Shown here piece by piece: positions 8,960-18,415 of a DNA stretch of 64,000 nt. The first letter of the stretch is position 1. Every line of letters begins with the position of its first letter. Source of the stretch: Mucilaginibacter geliditolerans. Lineage in GTDB: Bacteria > Bacteroidota > Bacteroidia > Sphingobacteriales > Sphingobacteriaceae. The translations under genes and the position numbers were made by a program. The notes beneath the pieces were generated by a model, which saw nothing but the letters and a program-made list of their open reading frames with translations, made no database searches and was not told where the DNA came from. The stretch lies in assembly GCF_014200495.1 (NCBI RefSeq), contig NZ_JACHBY010000002.1:981109-1045108 (forward strand). The letters run 5' to 3'.

Positions 8960-11900
8960 TTAGAAAGTAAGCTTAGCGCCTAATAAGTACATCCTTGTAA
9001 CCGGGTAGGCATTAAAATCAATCCCCCTGCCACCGTTTTGATTTTGCTGGGTAGCGTCAACCAGGTTTCCTACTTCAGGATCAAGGCCTGTGTATTTGGT
9101 AAACGTGAACAAATTCTGTGCATTAACGAAAATATTTAGCCCTGCAAGTCCGATGTGTTTAACCATTGATACCGGAAAAGTATATGACAGATTAACATTT
9201 TTTATACGGATATAATCAGAGCTTTCAACATACTTTGAATTAACCCAACCACCATATGGGTTACCATAAAACCCGGTTGATGGCAGTGTGCCGGAGGTAT
9301 TAGTTGGCGACCAAACCTGTGAAGGAACCGTAGCAAGCGTATTTCCCTGAGACAGCGGGTATTCAAGGTCTTCTTTCTGCAGGTTTAAAAGTTTACCCCC
9401 TGTTTGTGCCTGGGTGAGTATATCTAATTGAAAATGTTTATAAGAGAACGTATTTGTAAAGCCGTAAAATGCATCAGGAATGCCTGTACCTAGTATTACC
9501 CGGTCATTCGCGTCAATGATGCCATCATGATTTACGTCTACAAATTTAGGCTCGCCGGGAGTGGAGTTTTTCTGTGTGGTTTTTAACACCGGATCATTTT
9601 CCTGAACTATACCGGCATATTCGTAGCCATAAATAGCGTCAATAGGCTGCCCTACACGTAAAATAAACGGACTCTCAAAATCAGCAGCTCCATCTGGTTT
9701 CAGGCTGCCCACGTAAATATCCGAATTGTTGGAACCAAGCGATAATACTTTGTTTTTGTTGTAAGAAAATGTAAGCGTGCTGCTCCATTTAAATGCACCA
9801 TCAATATTTACAGTTTGCAAAGTAAATTCAAATCCTTTATTTTCAACGCTGCCATCATTACCAAACTGCGCCTGGAAACCGGTTGATGGCGCTATACTTC
9901 TGTCCAATAAAAGATTAGTTGTTTGTTTGTTATAATAGTCGGTCTCTAAAATTAAGCGGTCTTTAAAGAACCCAACATCAAGCCCTACATCTAAAGAAGC
10001 AGTTTGTTCCCATTTTAAGTTTGGATTAGCCAGATTGTTTATGGCAATACCACTTACCTGGGCTACACCATCTAAAGTATATTTGGTAGTATTATCAGAC
10101 GCGAAGTTAACCGCAGTAAGCCCGGAGTTGATTCTGTCATTACCGGTAACGCCATAACTTACACGTAGTTTTCCTGTCGAAAATAAGTTCAGGTTTTCAA
10201 TAGCATCTTCATGATCAAAGCGCCAGGCAAAGGCACCTGATGGAAAATAACCCAACTTATCATTAGCACCAAATACCGATGAGCCATCTATACGGTATGT
10301 ACCGGTAAAAATATACCTGCTCTTATAATCATAATCAATCCGGCCGAACCAACTCTTTCTCTTGATCTCGCTTTTTCCGGAAGCCGCGGAGAATTGTTGT
10401 GCAGTACCCAGGTTATTGTATCCCAATTCGTTGCTGCTAAAATTGGTTGCGGTAAGATCATCTTCATTATAGATATATGTTTGTTGGTTATACCCCGCCA
10501 GTAACTTAAAGTTATGTTCTTTCCATTTATAGCTATAGGTGGCTGTTGGATTAAATATCAATTCTGTTTCATCAATATTGGTAACTGTTGCCAAACCATT
10601 TGATGCTACTCCTGCAGGTACTGTTGAAGGTGCAAAGTATAATATCTTTGAAGAATTGAGATCGGTTCCCTGATCTGATTGTATGACTAAATTCTTGACA
10701 GGTTCATACCTAAATGAAAAATAAGCATTAGTTCTGTAATTTGTATTCCCTCTGTCTGTAGCTGCTATAAAATGGAGTGGGTTTTGCGCATCAAGCTGAA
10801 TGTTATCAGCCCCGAATGTTGATGCCGGGTTAGCTTTAAGTACCTGCTTTAAAAATCCGTTTATGGTTGATGGTGCCAAAGGCAGATCATTCTGGTCGCC
10901 ATAATAGCCAAATACCCTTGCTGACATGGTGAATTTATTCCCTATCTTTTGATCTACGTTTACTCTGGCCCCTACTCTTTGATATCTGGAATCAATAACA
11001 ACACCTTCCTGGTTTAAATAATCTAAACTGGCGTATACTGATGTAAATGCCGAGCCTCCGGTAAAGCTTAATGTATTGTCTTCTATTTTTGCTAACCGAA
11101 ATAACTGACTTTGCCAATCAGTGCCCAACAGCCCCGCTTTTAATGAGTCTAACCTGCTCTGTGAGTAAGGTGCGGTGCTGCCTTCAGCAACAAACAGTGT
11201 ATTGAGCCTTGTAGCATTTTGGTATGGCCCTGCCAAATCGTAACGGTTGATTACTTTTTGATAACCAAGAGAACTGTTTAGCGTAATAAAACCTTTTTTA
11301 TTCTTGCCGCTTTTTGTGGTAACTAATATAACACCATTGGCACCCCTTGCACCGTATATGGCGGTAGATGCAGCATCTTTTAATATGGAGATGGATGCAA
11401 TATCATCCGGGCTAATGGTGAAGCCTATACCATCATTGGTTGGAAAACCGTCAATTACATATAAAGGCTCACTATCCGCATTAATGGAATTCGTTCCACG
11501 TATTCTGATAGTTAATGGCGCACCGGGTGTTCCGTTATTTTGTGTAACCTGCACACCTGCAGCTTTACCCGTTAACATATTGGCAACAGACAATGAAGAT
11601 TTATTCAGGTCTTCCGCATTTAATGTTACTGCCGAACCCGCAAAAGTACTCTTGTTCTTACTGCCGTAGCCTACAACTACCACTTCATCCAATGCTTTGG
11701 CATCCTTTTGCATAACCACGGTTATTTTTTTAGCATCGGTAACTTTAACCTGTTGATTTAAATAACCTATAAAATGAAATACAAGGATGGAATTACTGTG
11801 CGCTTCAATTTGAAACTGCCCGTTAACGCCGGTAACAGTTCCATTAGTTGTACCTGTTTCGGTAACAGCAACCCCCGGCAGCACTTCGGCATCGGTTGTG

Positions 11901-12037
11901 GTAACTGTACCTGAAATTTGTACAGATTGGGCTTTGGCAGTGGTAAAAGCCAATGATAAAAAGAGAATGGCCATAGCAATACACCTTATTGGCAGTGATA
12001 TGTAGTCTCTCAAAGTTTGTGTAAATTTTTTTTTCAT
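8960..12037 (-). CDS. SusC/RagA-family TonB-dependent outer-membrane transporter (PUL1)
   Basis: Imports oligosaccharides across the outer membrane using TonB energy. It has 1025 residues: a signal peptide ending TAKAQ, a carboxypeptidase-regulatory-like domain (about residues 40-115), the TonB-linked plug with EVVVVGYGSKNKSTFAGS and the SusC hallmark YVIDGFPTND, and then a 22-strand barrel ending in aromatic residues (LLGAKLTF). It sits between the GH16 gene (89 bp upstream) and susD (19 bp downstream), all on one strand. Confidence 0.96.
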   Translation of the reverse strand: MKKKFTQTLRDYISLPIRCIAMAILFLSLAFTTAKAQSVQISGTVTTTDAEVLPGVAVTETGTTNGTVTGVNGQFQIEAHSNSILVFHFIGYLNQQVKVTDAKKITVVMQKDAKALDEVVVVGYGSKNKSTFAGSAVTLNAEDLNKSSLSVANMLTGKAAGVQVTQNNGTPGAPLTIRIRGTNSINADSEPLYVIDGFPTNDGIGFTISPDDIASISILKDAASTAIYGARGANGVILVTTKSGKNKKGFITLNSSLGYQKVINRYDLAGPYQNATRLNTLFVAEGSTAPYSQSRLDSLKAGLLGTDWQSQLFRLAKIEDNTLSFTGGSAFTSVYASLDYLNQEGVVIDSRYQRVGARVNVDQKIGNKFTMSARVFGYYGDQNDLPLAPSTINGFLKQVLKANPASTFGADNIQLDAQNPLHFIAATDRGNTNYRTNAYFSFRYEPVKNLVIQSDQGTDLNSSKILYFAPSTVPAGVASNGLATVTNIDETELIFNPTATYSYKWKEHNFKLLAGYNQQTYIYNEDDLTATNFSSNELGYNNLGTAQQFSAASGKSEIKRKSWFGRIDYDYKSRYIFTGTYRIDGSSVFGANDKLGYFPSGAFAWRFDHEDAIENLNLFSTGKLRVSYGVTGNDRINSGLTAVNFASDNTTKYTLDGVAQVSGIAINNLANPNLKWEQTASLDVGLDVGFFKDRLILETDYYNKQTTNLLLDRSIAPSTGFQAQFGNDGSVENKGFEFTLQTVNIDGAFKWSSTLTFSYNKNKVLSLGSNNSDIYVGSLKPDGAADFESPFILRVGQPIDAIYGYEYAGIVQENDPVLKTTQKNSTPGEPKFVDVNHDGIIDANDRVILGTGIPDAFYGFTNTFSYKHFQLDILTQAQTGGKLLNLQKEDLEYPLSQGNTLATVPSQVWSPTNTSGTLPSTGFYGNPYGGWVNSKYVESSDYIRIKNVNLSYTFPVSMVKHIGLAGLNIFVNAQNLFTFTKYTGLDPEVGNLVDATQQNQNGGRGIDFNAYPVTRMYLLGAKLTF

Positions 12038-12126
12038 ATAGTTTGTTTTGAGTATAGTTTAATTAATAGCGCGTTATTTACAGTTAACCGCCCTCTATTC
12101 GGGTTTCTTTATTAGCCATTACCCTA

Positions 12127-12918
12127 TTATTTTACATCATTAGGTTCGTGAAAAGGTGTTATTTTCACCCAGTCCACATACATATAATCACTTATAAAAT
12201 CTGCTTTCTTAATCCAGTTAGGGAACCATATGCCCACATTAAAATTACTGGCATGGGTGGGTATATGCTCATATGAGGTGTACATCAACTTGTTATCATA
12301 ATAATATTCAATACGTGGTTTTTCACCATTGCCGCCGGTATGCCAATCAAAGCGATATAGATGAAATTGCCCATCTATCTGGTTTCCAAAGTACATGTCC
12401 TTAGTATAGTATTGATCTTCATGCACACCTGTCCAGTTAGTTAACAGGCCATAATGCAGATCAGAGCTATCCGGTGCATATGGCGGTTTATTATGACCCG
12501 GGAATTCAAAATCAATTTCATGGTTATAATCATCGTTTTCATTATAATAGGTCCAGAAAGCAGACAACGCGCCCGGGCGCGGGCAAAGCTTTGCTTTTAC
12601 CTCAAAACTACCGGAGGCAAATCTTTGTATAGTAGTAATGGCGCCGCCAACTTTGGTATTTTGCCCATGCCCTTTAACCGGGCCACTATAATAATCACCT
12701 AAAGCACGGATTTTCAAGTGTCCGTTTTTAACGATAACATTTTCAGGCACAACGCCACCTTGTGTTCCCTTAGCGGGATTCTCTCCCCATTTGGTATCAT
12801 TTATATGCCATATAGTGGTATCTACTGATGATTTAAAATCGTCATAAAATACCTGTGCATGAGTGACAGATGATAAAGAAAGAAATGTAACTGATAGAAG
12901 TGTAAAATATTTAAACAT
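12127..12918 (-). CDS. Secreted GH16-family glycoside hydrolase
   Basis: A secreted endo-acting hydrolase of 263 residues with a signal peptide ending THAQ (about residues 1-22). The GH16 catalytic signature is complete: E134, D136 and E138 in HEIDFEFPG. The FASGSFEVKAKL and ALSAFWTYY strands upstream are typical of the fold. GH16 members cleave beta-1,3- and beta-1,4-glucans or galactans, including agar, carrageenan and porphyran types; I cannot choose between these. It is the first gene of the PUL1 operon and is divergent from the HTCS, with an imperfect palindrome in the shared intergenic region. Confidence 0.88.
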   Translation of the reverse strand: MFKYFTLLSVTFLSLSSVTHAQVFYDDFKSSVDTTIWHINDTKWGENPAKGTQGGVVPENVIVKNGHLKIRALGDYYSGPVKGHGQNTKVGGAITTIQRFASGSFEVKAKLCPRPGALSAFWTYYNENDDYNHEIDFEFPGHNKPPYAPDSSDLHYGLLTNWTGVHEDQYYTKDMYFGNQIDGQFHLYRFDWHTGGNGEKPRIEYYYDNKLMYTSYEHIPTHASNFNVGIWFPNWIKKADFISDYMYVDWVKITPFHEPNDVK

Positions 12919-13049
12919 AATTAATAGTGTATTAATGATTTGATAAAATTAGATAATATGGTATTCGGCCCCGTTCCAATAATCCCATTTACATGTAATA
13001 CCGTCCATAAATGATAATTTAAGAAAACATTTATTTAAATTCATGCATC

Positions 13050-13072
13050 AAACACATGGACTCCACGTGTTT
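13050..13072. promoter_or_regulatory. Imperfect palindrome between GH16 and HTCS of PUL1
   Basis: A 23-bp dyad with outer arms AAACAC (13050-13055) and GTGTTT (13067-13072) and inner arms TGGA (13057-13060) and TCCA (13062-13065). Only one pair is mismatched. It lies 132 bp upstream of the GH16 start codon and 89 bp upstream of the HTCS start codon. A second, perfect 10-bp palindrome, TTACATGTAA, sits at 12989-12998. The larger dyad is the best candidate here for HTCS binding. It matches the PUL2 elements in length and in having AAA and TTT ends and a CCATG core, but not closely in sequence. Confidence 0.45.
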
Positions 13073-13160
13073 GGGCTTCTAAAAGGAAAAAAGACTTTAT
13101 TAAGCCCTTTCGATAGAATTTGTAGATAGTTATTACCTTTTATAAAAAATCAGATTGATT

Positions 13161-16100
13161 ATGCGGACTTGCCGATACTTACTGCTAATTCTCTTGTTTT
13201 TAATTGCTGTTAAAAGCCATTCGCAAAGCCATAATCTAAAATTTGAGCAGATAGGAATTAATGACGGATTATCTCAAAGTACGGTAAGATGCATTTTTCA
13301 GGATAAAAAAGGATTTATGTGGTTTGGCACCAAAGACGGGCTAAACAGATATGATGGTTACAAATTCGTTATTTACAGGAAAAACCCCTTGAATGAAAAC
13401 AGCCTTGCTTCGAACGATATAAAAAGTATTGTGGATGATAAAGAAGGCAACCTATGGATAGCTACCTGGGACGGCGGCCTAAATTGTTACGACCCAAAAG
13501 CTGACAGGTTTACACGTTACCTCAAAAAAAACAACGCTAATAGTATAGCAAGTAATTTTTTAGAGAGCCTGTGCCGGGATGATGACGACAATTTATGGAT
13601 AGGCACGGCCGACAATGGGCTGGACTATTTTAATACTAAAACCAAACAGTTTACCAACTACAACTTTGGCAAATCCGACTTTGGCACTATAAGCAGTAAT
13701 AGTGTTTCGGCAATTTTTGAAGACAGCAGGAAAAATATATGGGTAGGCACAACCAACGGCCTTAACATGTACGACAAGAAAACAAACACGTTCAAACGGT
13801 TTGTTAATAATCCCAAAGATCCACGAAGTATATCTGATAATCATATTAAATTTATTTATGAGGATAAAAAACATAATTTATGGGTAGGCACTTATGGCGG
13901 GGGGCTCAACGAATTAGATGTCAATACAGGCGATTTCAGGAACTACAAAAAAGCCAATAGCAAACTAAGCAGTGATGCCCTTATCGGAATTGCAGCTGAT
14001 TACCAGGGAAACTTGTGGATCGGCACAGAGAACGGAGGGTTAAATATATTTGATCCAGTAAAGCAGTCGTTTACTGTATTTAACAATATTTATAATGATG
14101 CTACCAGTATAAGCAGCAATACCATAAACGCCATAGTTAGGGACACAAAAGGGAATATGTGGGTAGGTACTTTAAATGGCGGCATCAACCTGTTAAAAAG
14201 GGATAACGATAACTTTGTACACTATAAGCATGAGCAAGGCACAAACAGCCTGGTTAACAATATTGTTAATTGTATTTACGAAGATTCGAAACTAAACCTT
14301 TGGATAGGAACTGATGGTGGTGGTTTAGATTTATTTGACAGGAAAACAAAGCACTTCCAAAATTTCAGGCGTGATAAAGGAAATCCCAATAGTTTATCGG
14401 GCGATTATATTTTATCAGTTTGTGAAGATAAAAATGGTAATATATGGATCGGCAGCTGGGGCCAGGGAATCAGTGTTTACAATCAAACTTCGCATGCATT
14501 CAGGTTTTTTAAGAATGACCCTAACGATCCCGGCAGCTTAAACAGCAATTACGCTTTTTATATTTTTAAGGATAGCCAGGATAAGATCTGGGTCGGCACA
14601 TATGGCGGAGGAGTTGATTTGTATGATGCGGCGAATAATAAATTTATACATCACGTTCATAATGATAAGATTGCGGAAAGCATCAGTAGCAACAATATTT
14701 TAACCATTAATGAAGATGATAAACATCATATTTTGATTGGGACAGATGGTGCCGGCCTTTCAGTTTTAAATCCCAATACCGGTAAATGCACCTTTTATAA
14801 AGATCTGGAATCAAAGAATGGATTGAGCAACAATAGCATAAGTTCTATTTATCAGGATAAGCAAAGGAACATTTGGCTTTCAACTAACGATGGCCTTGAT
14901 GAAATTGATGAAAAAACCGGAAAAGTTACCAGCTACTTTATGGAAAATGGCCTGCCGAGTAACTTAATTGCCAGCGTACTGGGCGATAACAGGAACAACC
15001 TTTGGATTGCTACTGACAATGGGTTATCAAAATTTAACTTAAATAATAAATCCGTTAAAAATTATAACCGTTCGGATGGTTTGCAGGCAAATGAGTTTAA
15101 ATATTCCAGGTGCCTGAGTAAAACCGGGCAAATGTACGTTGGCGGCATAAATGGTTTTAACGAGTTTAACCCTGATTCAATAGCTGACCTTAGTTTTGAC
15201 CCACCAATTATTTTTACTGATTTTCAAATATTCAACAAGCATGTTGATATCAGTCAGGATACAAAAAAAGGTTATCCTTTAAATGTAAGCCTGCCTTACA
15301 ATCCTAAAGTCGAATTATCCTATAAACAATCAGTAATCACCTTTGAATTTGCTTCGCTTAACTACGTAAATAAAGAGAAAAAACAGTATGCTTATATACT
15401 GCAGGGCTTTGATAATCAATGGCATTATCTAGGCACAAAAAACAACGTTACCTACACCAACTTAGATCCCGGTACTTACACGCTCAAAGTTAAAGGCCTT
15501 AGTAACACGGGCATATTTTCTGCAAAGGTTACTGAAATACAAATTATTGTCAACCCTCCTTTCTGGAAAACATGGTGGTTTGAGGGCTTAATGATTGTCT
15601 TAGCTGCAGGAATTGTTGTTGGTATATTTTATATCAGGGTAAGGTCTATTAAAATACAAAATAAAATACTTGAGGCTAAAGTTACCCGCCGCACACAGGA
15701 ACTTAAAGAAGCCAATTTGATATTAACAGAAAATAACAACCAAATAAGAATACAAAATGAAAAACTGGAGGCCTATAACAAGGAAATAGTTGATAAATCA
15801 GACAAAATTTTAGATCAGCAAGAGCACATTATCATCCAGAATGCGAAGCTGGAAAATACAGTTAGTGAGCTGGAAAAAAGTAATCAAACAAAAAACAGAT
15901 TTCTATCTATTCTGGCCCATGATCTACGGAACCCAATATCAGCCATAGCGGGCATTGCTAAAAATTTAAAAATGCAAATGCCACAGGTAACAAAACAGGA
16001 AATTGGAAAATACATTTCAATTATAAGCGACAGCTCTAAATCTGTTCTTGATTTATTGTTAAATCTTTTGGAATGGGCCAAAACACAAAATGAAACCTTA

Positions 16101-17444
16101 AACAGTAATCCTGAATCGGTAAATCTTTATGAGCTTGTTATTGCAAACCAGGTTTTGATGGAGCAGCTATTACGAAATAAGAACCTCTACCTAACAATTA
16201 ATGTGGCTCAGCACCACACCTTATTTGCTGATAAAAAAATGATTGACACGGTGTTTAGAAACCTGTTGAGCAACAGCATTAAGTTTACGCCACCATTTGG
16301 GCAGATCGGCATAGAATCAAAAGAAATAGACAACGAAATTGTAGTCACTTTTTACGATACCGGCCTGGGAATGACTGGCGAACAGGTAAGCAATTTATTT
16401 AACATTGAAACAGCCACCTCTTCCCCCGGTTCAAACGGAGAGATAGGCTCAGGTTTGGGTATGGTTATTATTAAAGAATTTGTTGAAGCCAACCATGGCA
16501 AGGTAACTGTTAGCAGCAAGGTAAACGAGGGCTCCATTTTTACTATCCGGCTACCAAAAGGTGACGATCTTTGCTCCTTAGAAGAATTCGGCAGTCCAAG
16601 CGTATCAAATACCGTTGCCTATGAGGATGTTAATGGTAAGCTTATTAATGATCAAAAAGGATTAAAATTGCAAGGAAAGCGCTTGCTGTTTATCGATGAC
16701 AATGCCGATATAAGAGCCTACCTGAAACTCATTCTTTCATCAACTTTTGAAATAATGGAGGCAGAGAATGGGCAGGAAGGTATAAAAGCTGCAATAGATT
16801 TTCAACCCGATATTATTATTACAGATATGCTTATGCCAGTAATGAATGGCCTGGAATTCTGCAAAAAGATCAGGTCGAACCCTTTAACAAGCCATATCCC
16901 TGTTATTTTGCTTACCAGCCAGACGGATGCTGACAGCCAATTATCAGGTTACGAAGCCGGAGTTGATACCTATCTAATCAAACCACTTAATCAACAGATT
17001 TTGCATCAGGTGATTTATAACCTGGTAATAAGCACAACAAACAGACGATCCAAATTTGTTAATTCAGAAGAGATATATCCTGATAACTCAACGTATAATG
17101 CCAGGGATAAAGATTTCCTCGACAAGATAATTGCCTATATAGAACAAAACATTGCACAACCTAATCTGGATCATAAAAGAATATGTGAAGTTGCAGCCAT
17201 GAGCCGTACCATTCTATATGCCAAAATAAAATCGCTTACCGGTCAGGGTGTTCATGAATTCATCCAGGCAATCAGAGTAAAAAAAGGGCTGCAGCTGTTG
17301 ATGGAGGGCCGCTTAAATATTAATCAGGTTTCTTACGAAATCGGATTCAATACCCCCTCCTATTTTTCAAAATGCTTTTTAAAACAATTTGGGGCTTCTC
17401 CAAAAGATTATCTTTCCCGAATGCAAAAACTATCACATGAGTAA
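13161..17444 (+). CDS. Hybrid two-component system regulator (HTCS), PUL1
   Basis: A one-protein sensor and regulator of 1427 residues. After a signal peptide (ending SHSQ) come fourteen or so two-component propeller repeats (WIGT/WVGT motifs, to about residue 720), a Y_Y_Y domain, a membrane segment near residues 815-835, a long coiled coil, a histidine kinase with phospho-acceptor H920 in HDLRNP, an ATPase with GSGLGM, a receiver with D1222 (TDMLMPVMNG), and an AraC-type DNA-binding domain at the C-terminus. The HDLRNP H-box differs from the HEIKTP of the other HTCS in this window. I start at the ATG at 13161; a TTG at 13155 is in frame. It is divergent from the GH16-susCD operon, which it should activate when its periplasmic propeller binds an oligosaccharide. 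Confidence 0.94.
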   Translation: MRTCRYLLLILLFLIAVKSHSQSHNLKFEQIGINDGLSQSTVRCIFQDKKGFMWFGTKDGLNRYDGYKFVIYRKNPLNENSLASNDIKSIVDDKEGNLWIATWDGGLNCYDPKADRFTRYLKKNNANSIASNFLESLCRDDDDNLWIGTADNGLDYFNTKTKQFTNYNFGKSDFGTISSNSVSAIFEDSRKNIWVGTTNGLNMYDKKTNTFKRFVNNPKDPRSISDNHIKFIYEDKKHNLWVGTYGGGLNELDVNTGDFRNYKKANSKLSSDALIGIAADYQGNLWIGTENGGLNIFDPVKQSFTVFNNIYNDATSISSNTINAIVRDTKGNMWVGTLNGGINLLKRDNDNFVHYKHEQGTNSLVNNIVNCIYEDSKLNLWIGTDGGGLDLFDRKTKHFQNFRRDKGNPNSLSGDYILSVCEDKNGNIWIGSWGQGISVYNQTSHAFRFFKNDPNDPGSLNSNYAFYIFKDSQDKIWVGTYGGGVDLYDAANNKFIHHVHNDKIAESISSNNILTINEDDKHHILIGTDGAGLSVLNPNTGKCTFYKDLESKNGLSNNSISSIYQDKQRNIWLSTNDGLDEIDEKTGKVTSYFMENGLPSNLIASVLGDNRNNLWIATDNGLSKFNLNNKSVKNYNRSDGLQANEFKYSRCLSKTGQMYVGGINGFNEFNPDSIADLSFDPPIIFTDFQIFNKHVDISQDTKKGYPLNVSLPYNPKVELSYKQSVITFEFASLNYVNKEKKQYAYILQGFDNQWHYLGTKNNVTYTNLDPGTYTLKVKGLSNTGIFSAKVTEIQIIVNPPFWKTWWFEGLMIVLAAGIVVGIFYIRVRSIKIQNKILEAKVTRRTQELKEANLILTENNNQIRIQNEKLEAYNKEIVDKSDKILDQQEHIIIQNAKLENTVSELEKSNQTKNRFLSILAHDLRNPISAIAGIAKNLKMQMPQVTKQEIGKYISIISDSSKSVLDLLLNLLEWAKTQNETLNSNPESVNLYELVIANQVLMEQLLRNKNLYLTINVAQHHTLFADKKMIDTVFRNLLSNSIKFTPPFGQIGIESKEIDNEIVVTFYDTGLGMTGEQVSNLFNIETATSSPGSNGEIGSGLGMVIIKEFVEANHGKVTVSSKVNEGSIFTIRLPKGDDLCSLEEFGSPSVSNTVAYEDVNGKLINDQKGLKLQGKRLLFIDDNADIRAYLKLILSSTFEIMEAENGQEGIKAAIDFQPDIIITDMLMPVMNGLEFCKKIRSNPLTSHIPVILLTSQTDADSQLSGYEAGVDTYLIKPLNQQILHQVIYNLVISTTNRRSKFVNSEEIYPDNSTYNARDKDFLDKIIAYIEQNIAQPNLDHKRICEVAAMSRTILYAKIKSLTGQGVHEFIQAIRVKKGLQLLMEGRLNINQVSYEIGFNTPSYFSKCFLKQFGASPKDYLSRMQKLSHE

Positions 17445-17655
17445 TATTGCTTCCATTTTCACAGCCGACAGCCCTAATGACGATTATTCAGACTTTGCTA
17501 CAATGCAGAATCGCCAATTAGTTTTTGTTTTAGAATAATTTGCTCTATGTGGGATGATCCTTTCCGGCATGAAACAATGCAGGAGCCTTGCGCCACCTTA
17601 AATACAGTTCCCTGCCATTAGGGTAATTTTCACATCAATCATAATTTACCAGGCG

Positions 17656-18285
17656 TTAATTAAATGTAAAGCCAATTTGTAAGTTTAAGCCTAATGATGC
17701 GGCTTCGCTATTACCAAACCTTGTCGGAAGCGATAAAGCAACAAAATAATTAATAACTTTTGTGCGTGCATAAACCTGGTTAAATACCGGGGTAAAACCA
17801 TACCTGCCATTTGTGTCGAATGCCAGGCGGGAAATAAAAGTAAACCCATGCTCAAAACGGAACATTGTTCCCGGATCAAATAATATATCATTCATTTTAC
17901 TTGAACCGCCTGATGCTTTTATATTGGGTGTAAACTCATAGCTAAATCCAAACTTATCACTATATAAAACATTTACACCTACAGGAAAACCAATGGTGGT
18001 GGTATGCGCTGAAAAATTAGGGGTAAATTTACCGGTTGATAAGGTTAGTGTTTCAAGGGGGAGGATAAAACTCATATAACCAACTACTTTTGGATAAGCG
18101 GATTTAGCTTTTAATTTTTGATAAAGCGTTCCCTGGTATTCTATTGAATCGGGCGGCACCACCTTAACCTGGGCTTTTACAAATTGCGGCATTAAGGCTC
18201 CGGCTATTATAATTATTATTAAAATGATTTTTGTGCTGATACAGCTAATGATTTTTCCTGAACGTGTGTGTAGACTTTTTTTCAT
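17656..18285 (-). CDS. Hypothetical outer-membrane beta-barrel protein
   Basis: I do not recognise a named family. The 209-residue product has a long signal peptide (hydrophobic core IILIIIIIAGALMP, cleavage probably after FVKAQ) and then alternating aromatic and glycine strands such as FGFSYEFTPNI and FRFEHGFTFISRLAF, ending in LQIGFTFN. This pattern fits a small outer-membrane beta-barrel. It is the last gene of the nitrate cluster strand, 130 bp after the rubredoxin fusion gene, so a role as an outer-membrane channel for that cluster is conceivable but unproven. The 211-bp gap before it (17445-17655) shows no clear element. Confidence 0.6.
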   Translation of the reverse strand: MKKSLHTRSGKIISCISTKIILIIIIIAGALMPQFVKAQVKVVPPDSIEYQGTLYQKLKAKSAYPKVVGYMSFILPLETLTLSTGKFTPNFSAHTTTIGFPVGVNVLYSDKFGFSYEFTPNIKASGGSSKMNDILFDPGTMFRFEHGFTFISRLAFDTNGRYGFTPVFNQVYARTKVINYFVALSLPTRFGNSEAASLGLNLQIGFTFN

Positions 18286-18415
18286 GTTGTTGTGTTTAAT
18301 TGATTAATATTTGAATGGTTGATTCTTTAGTCGTATAGGCACTGTTATGCTTACAAAAAGCATAACAAATAAAAGCGATATGTAATAAGCAAATTGATAC
18401 GTAATAATTAATAAG

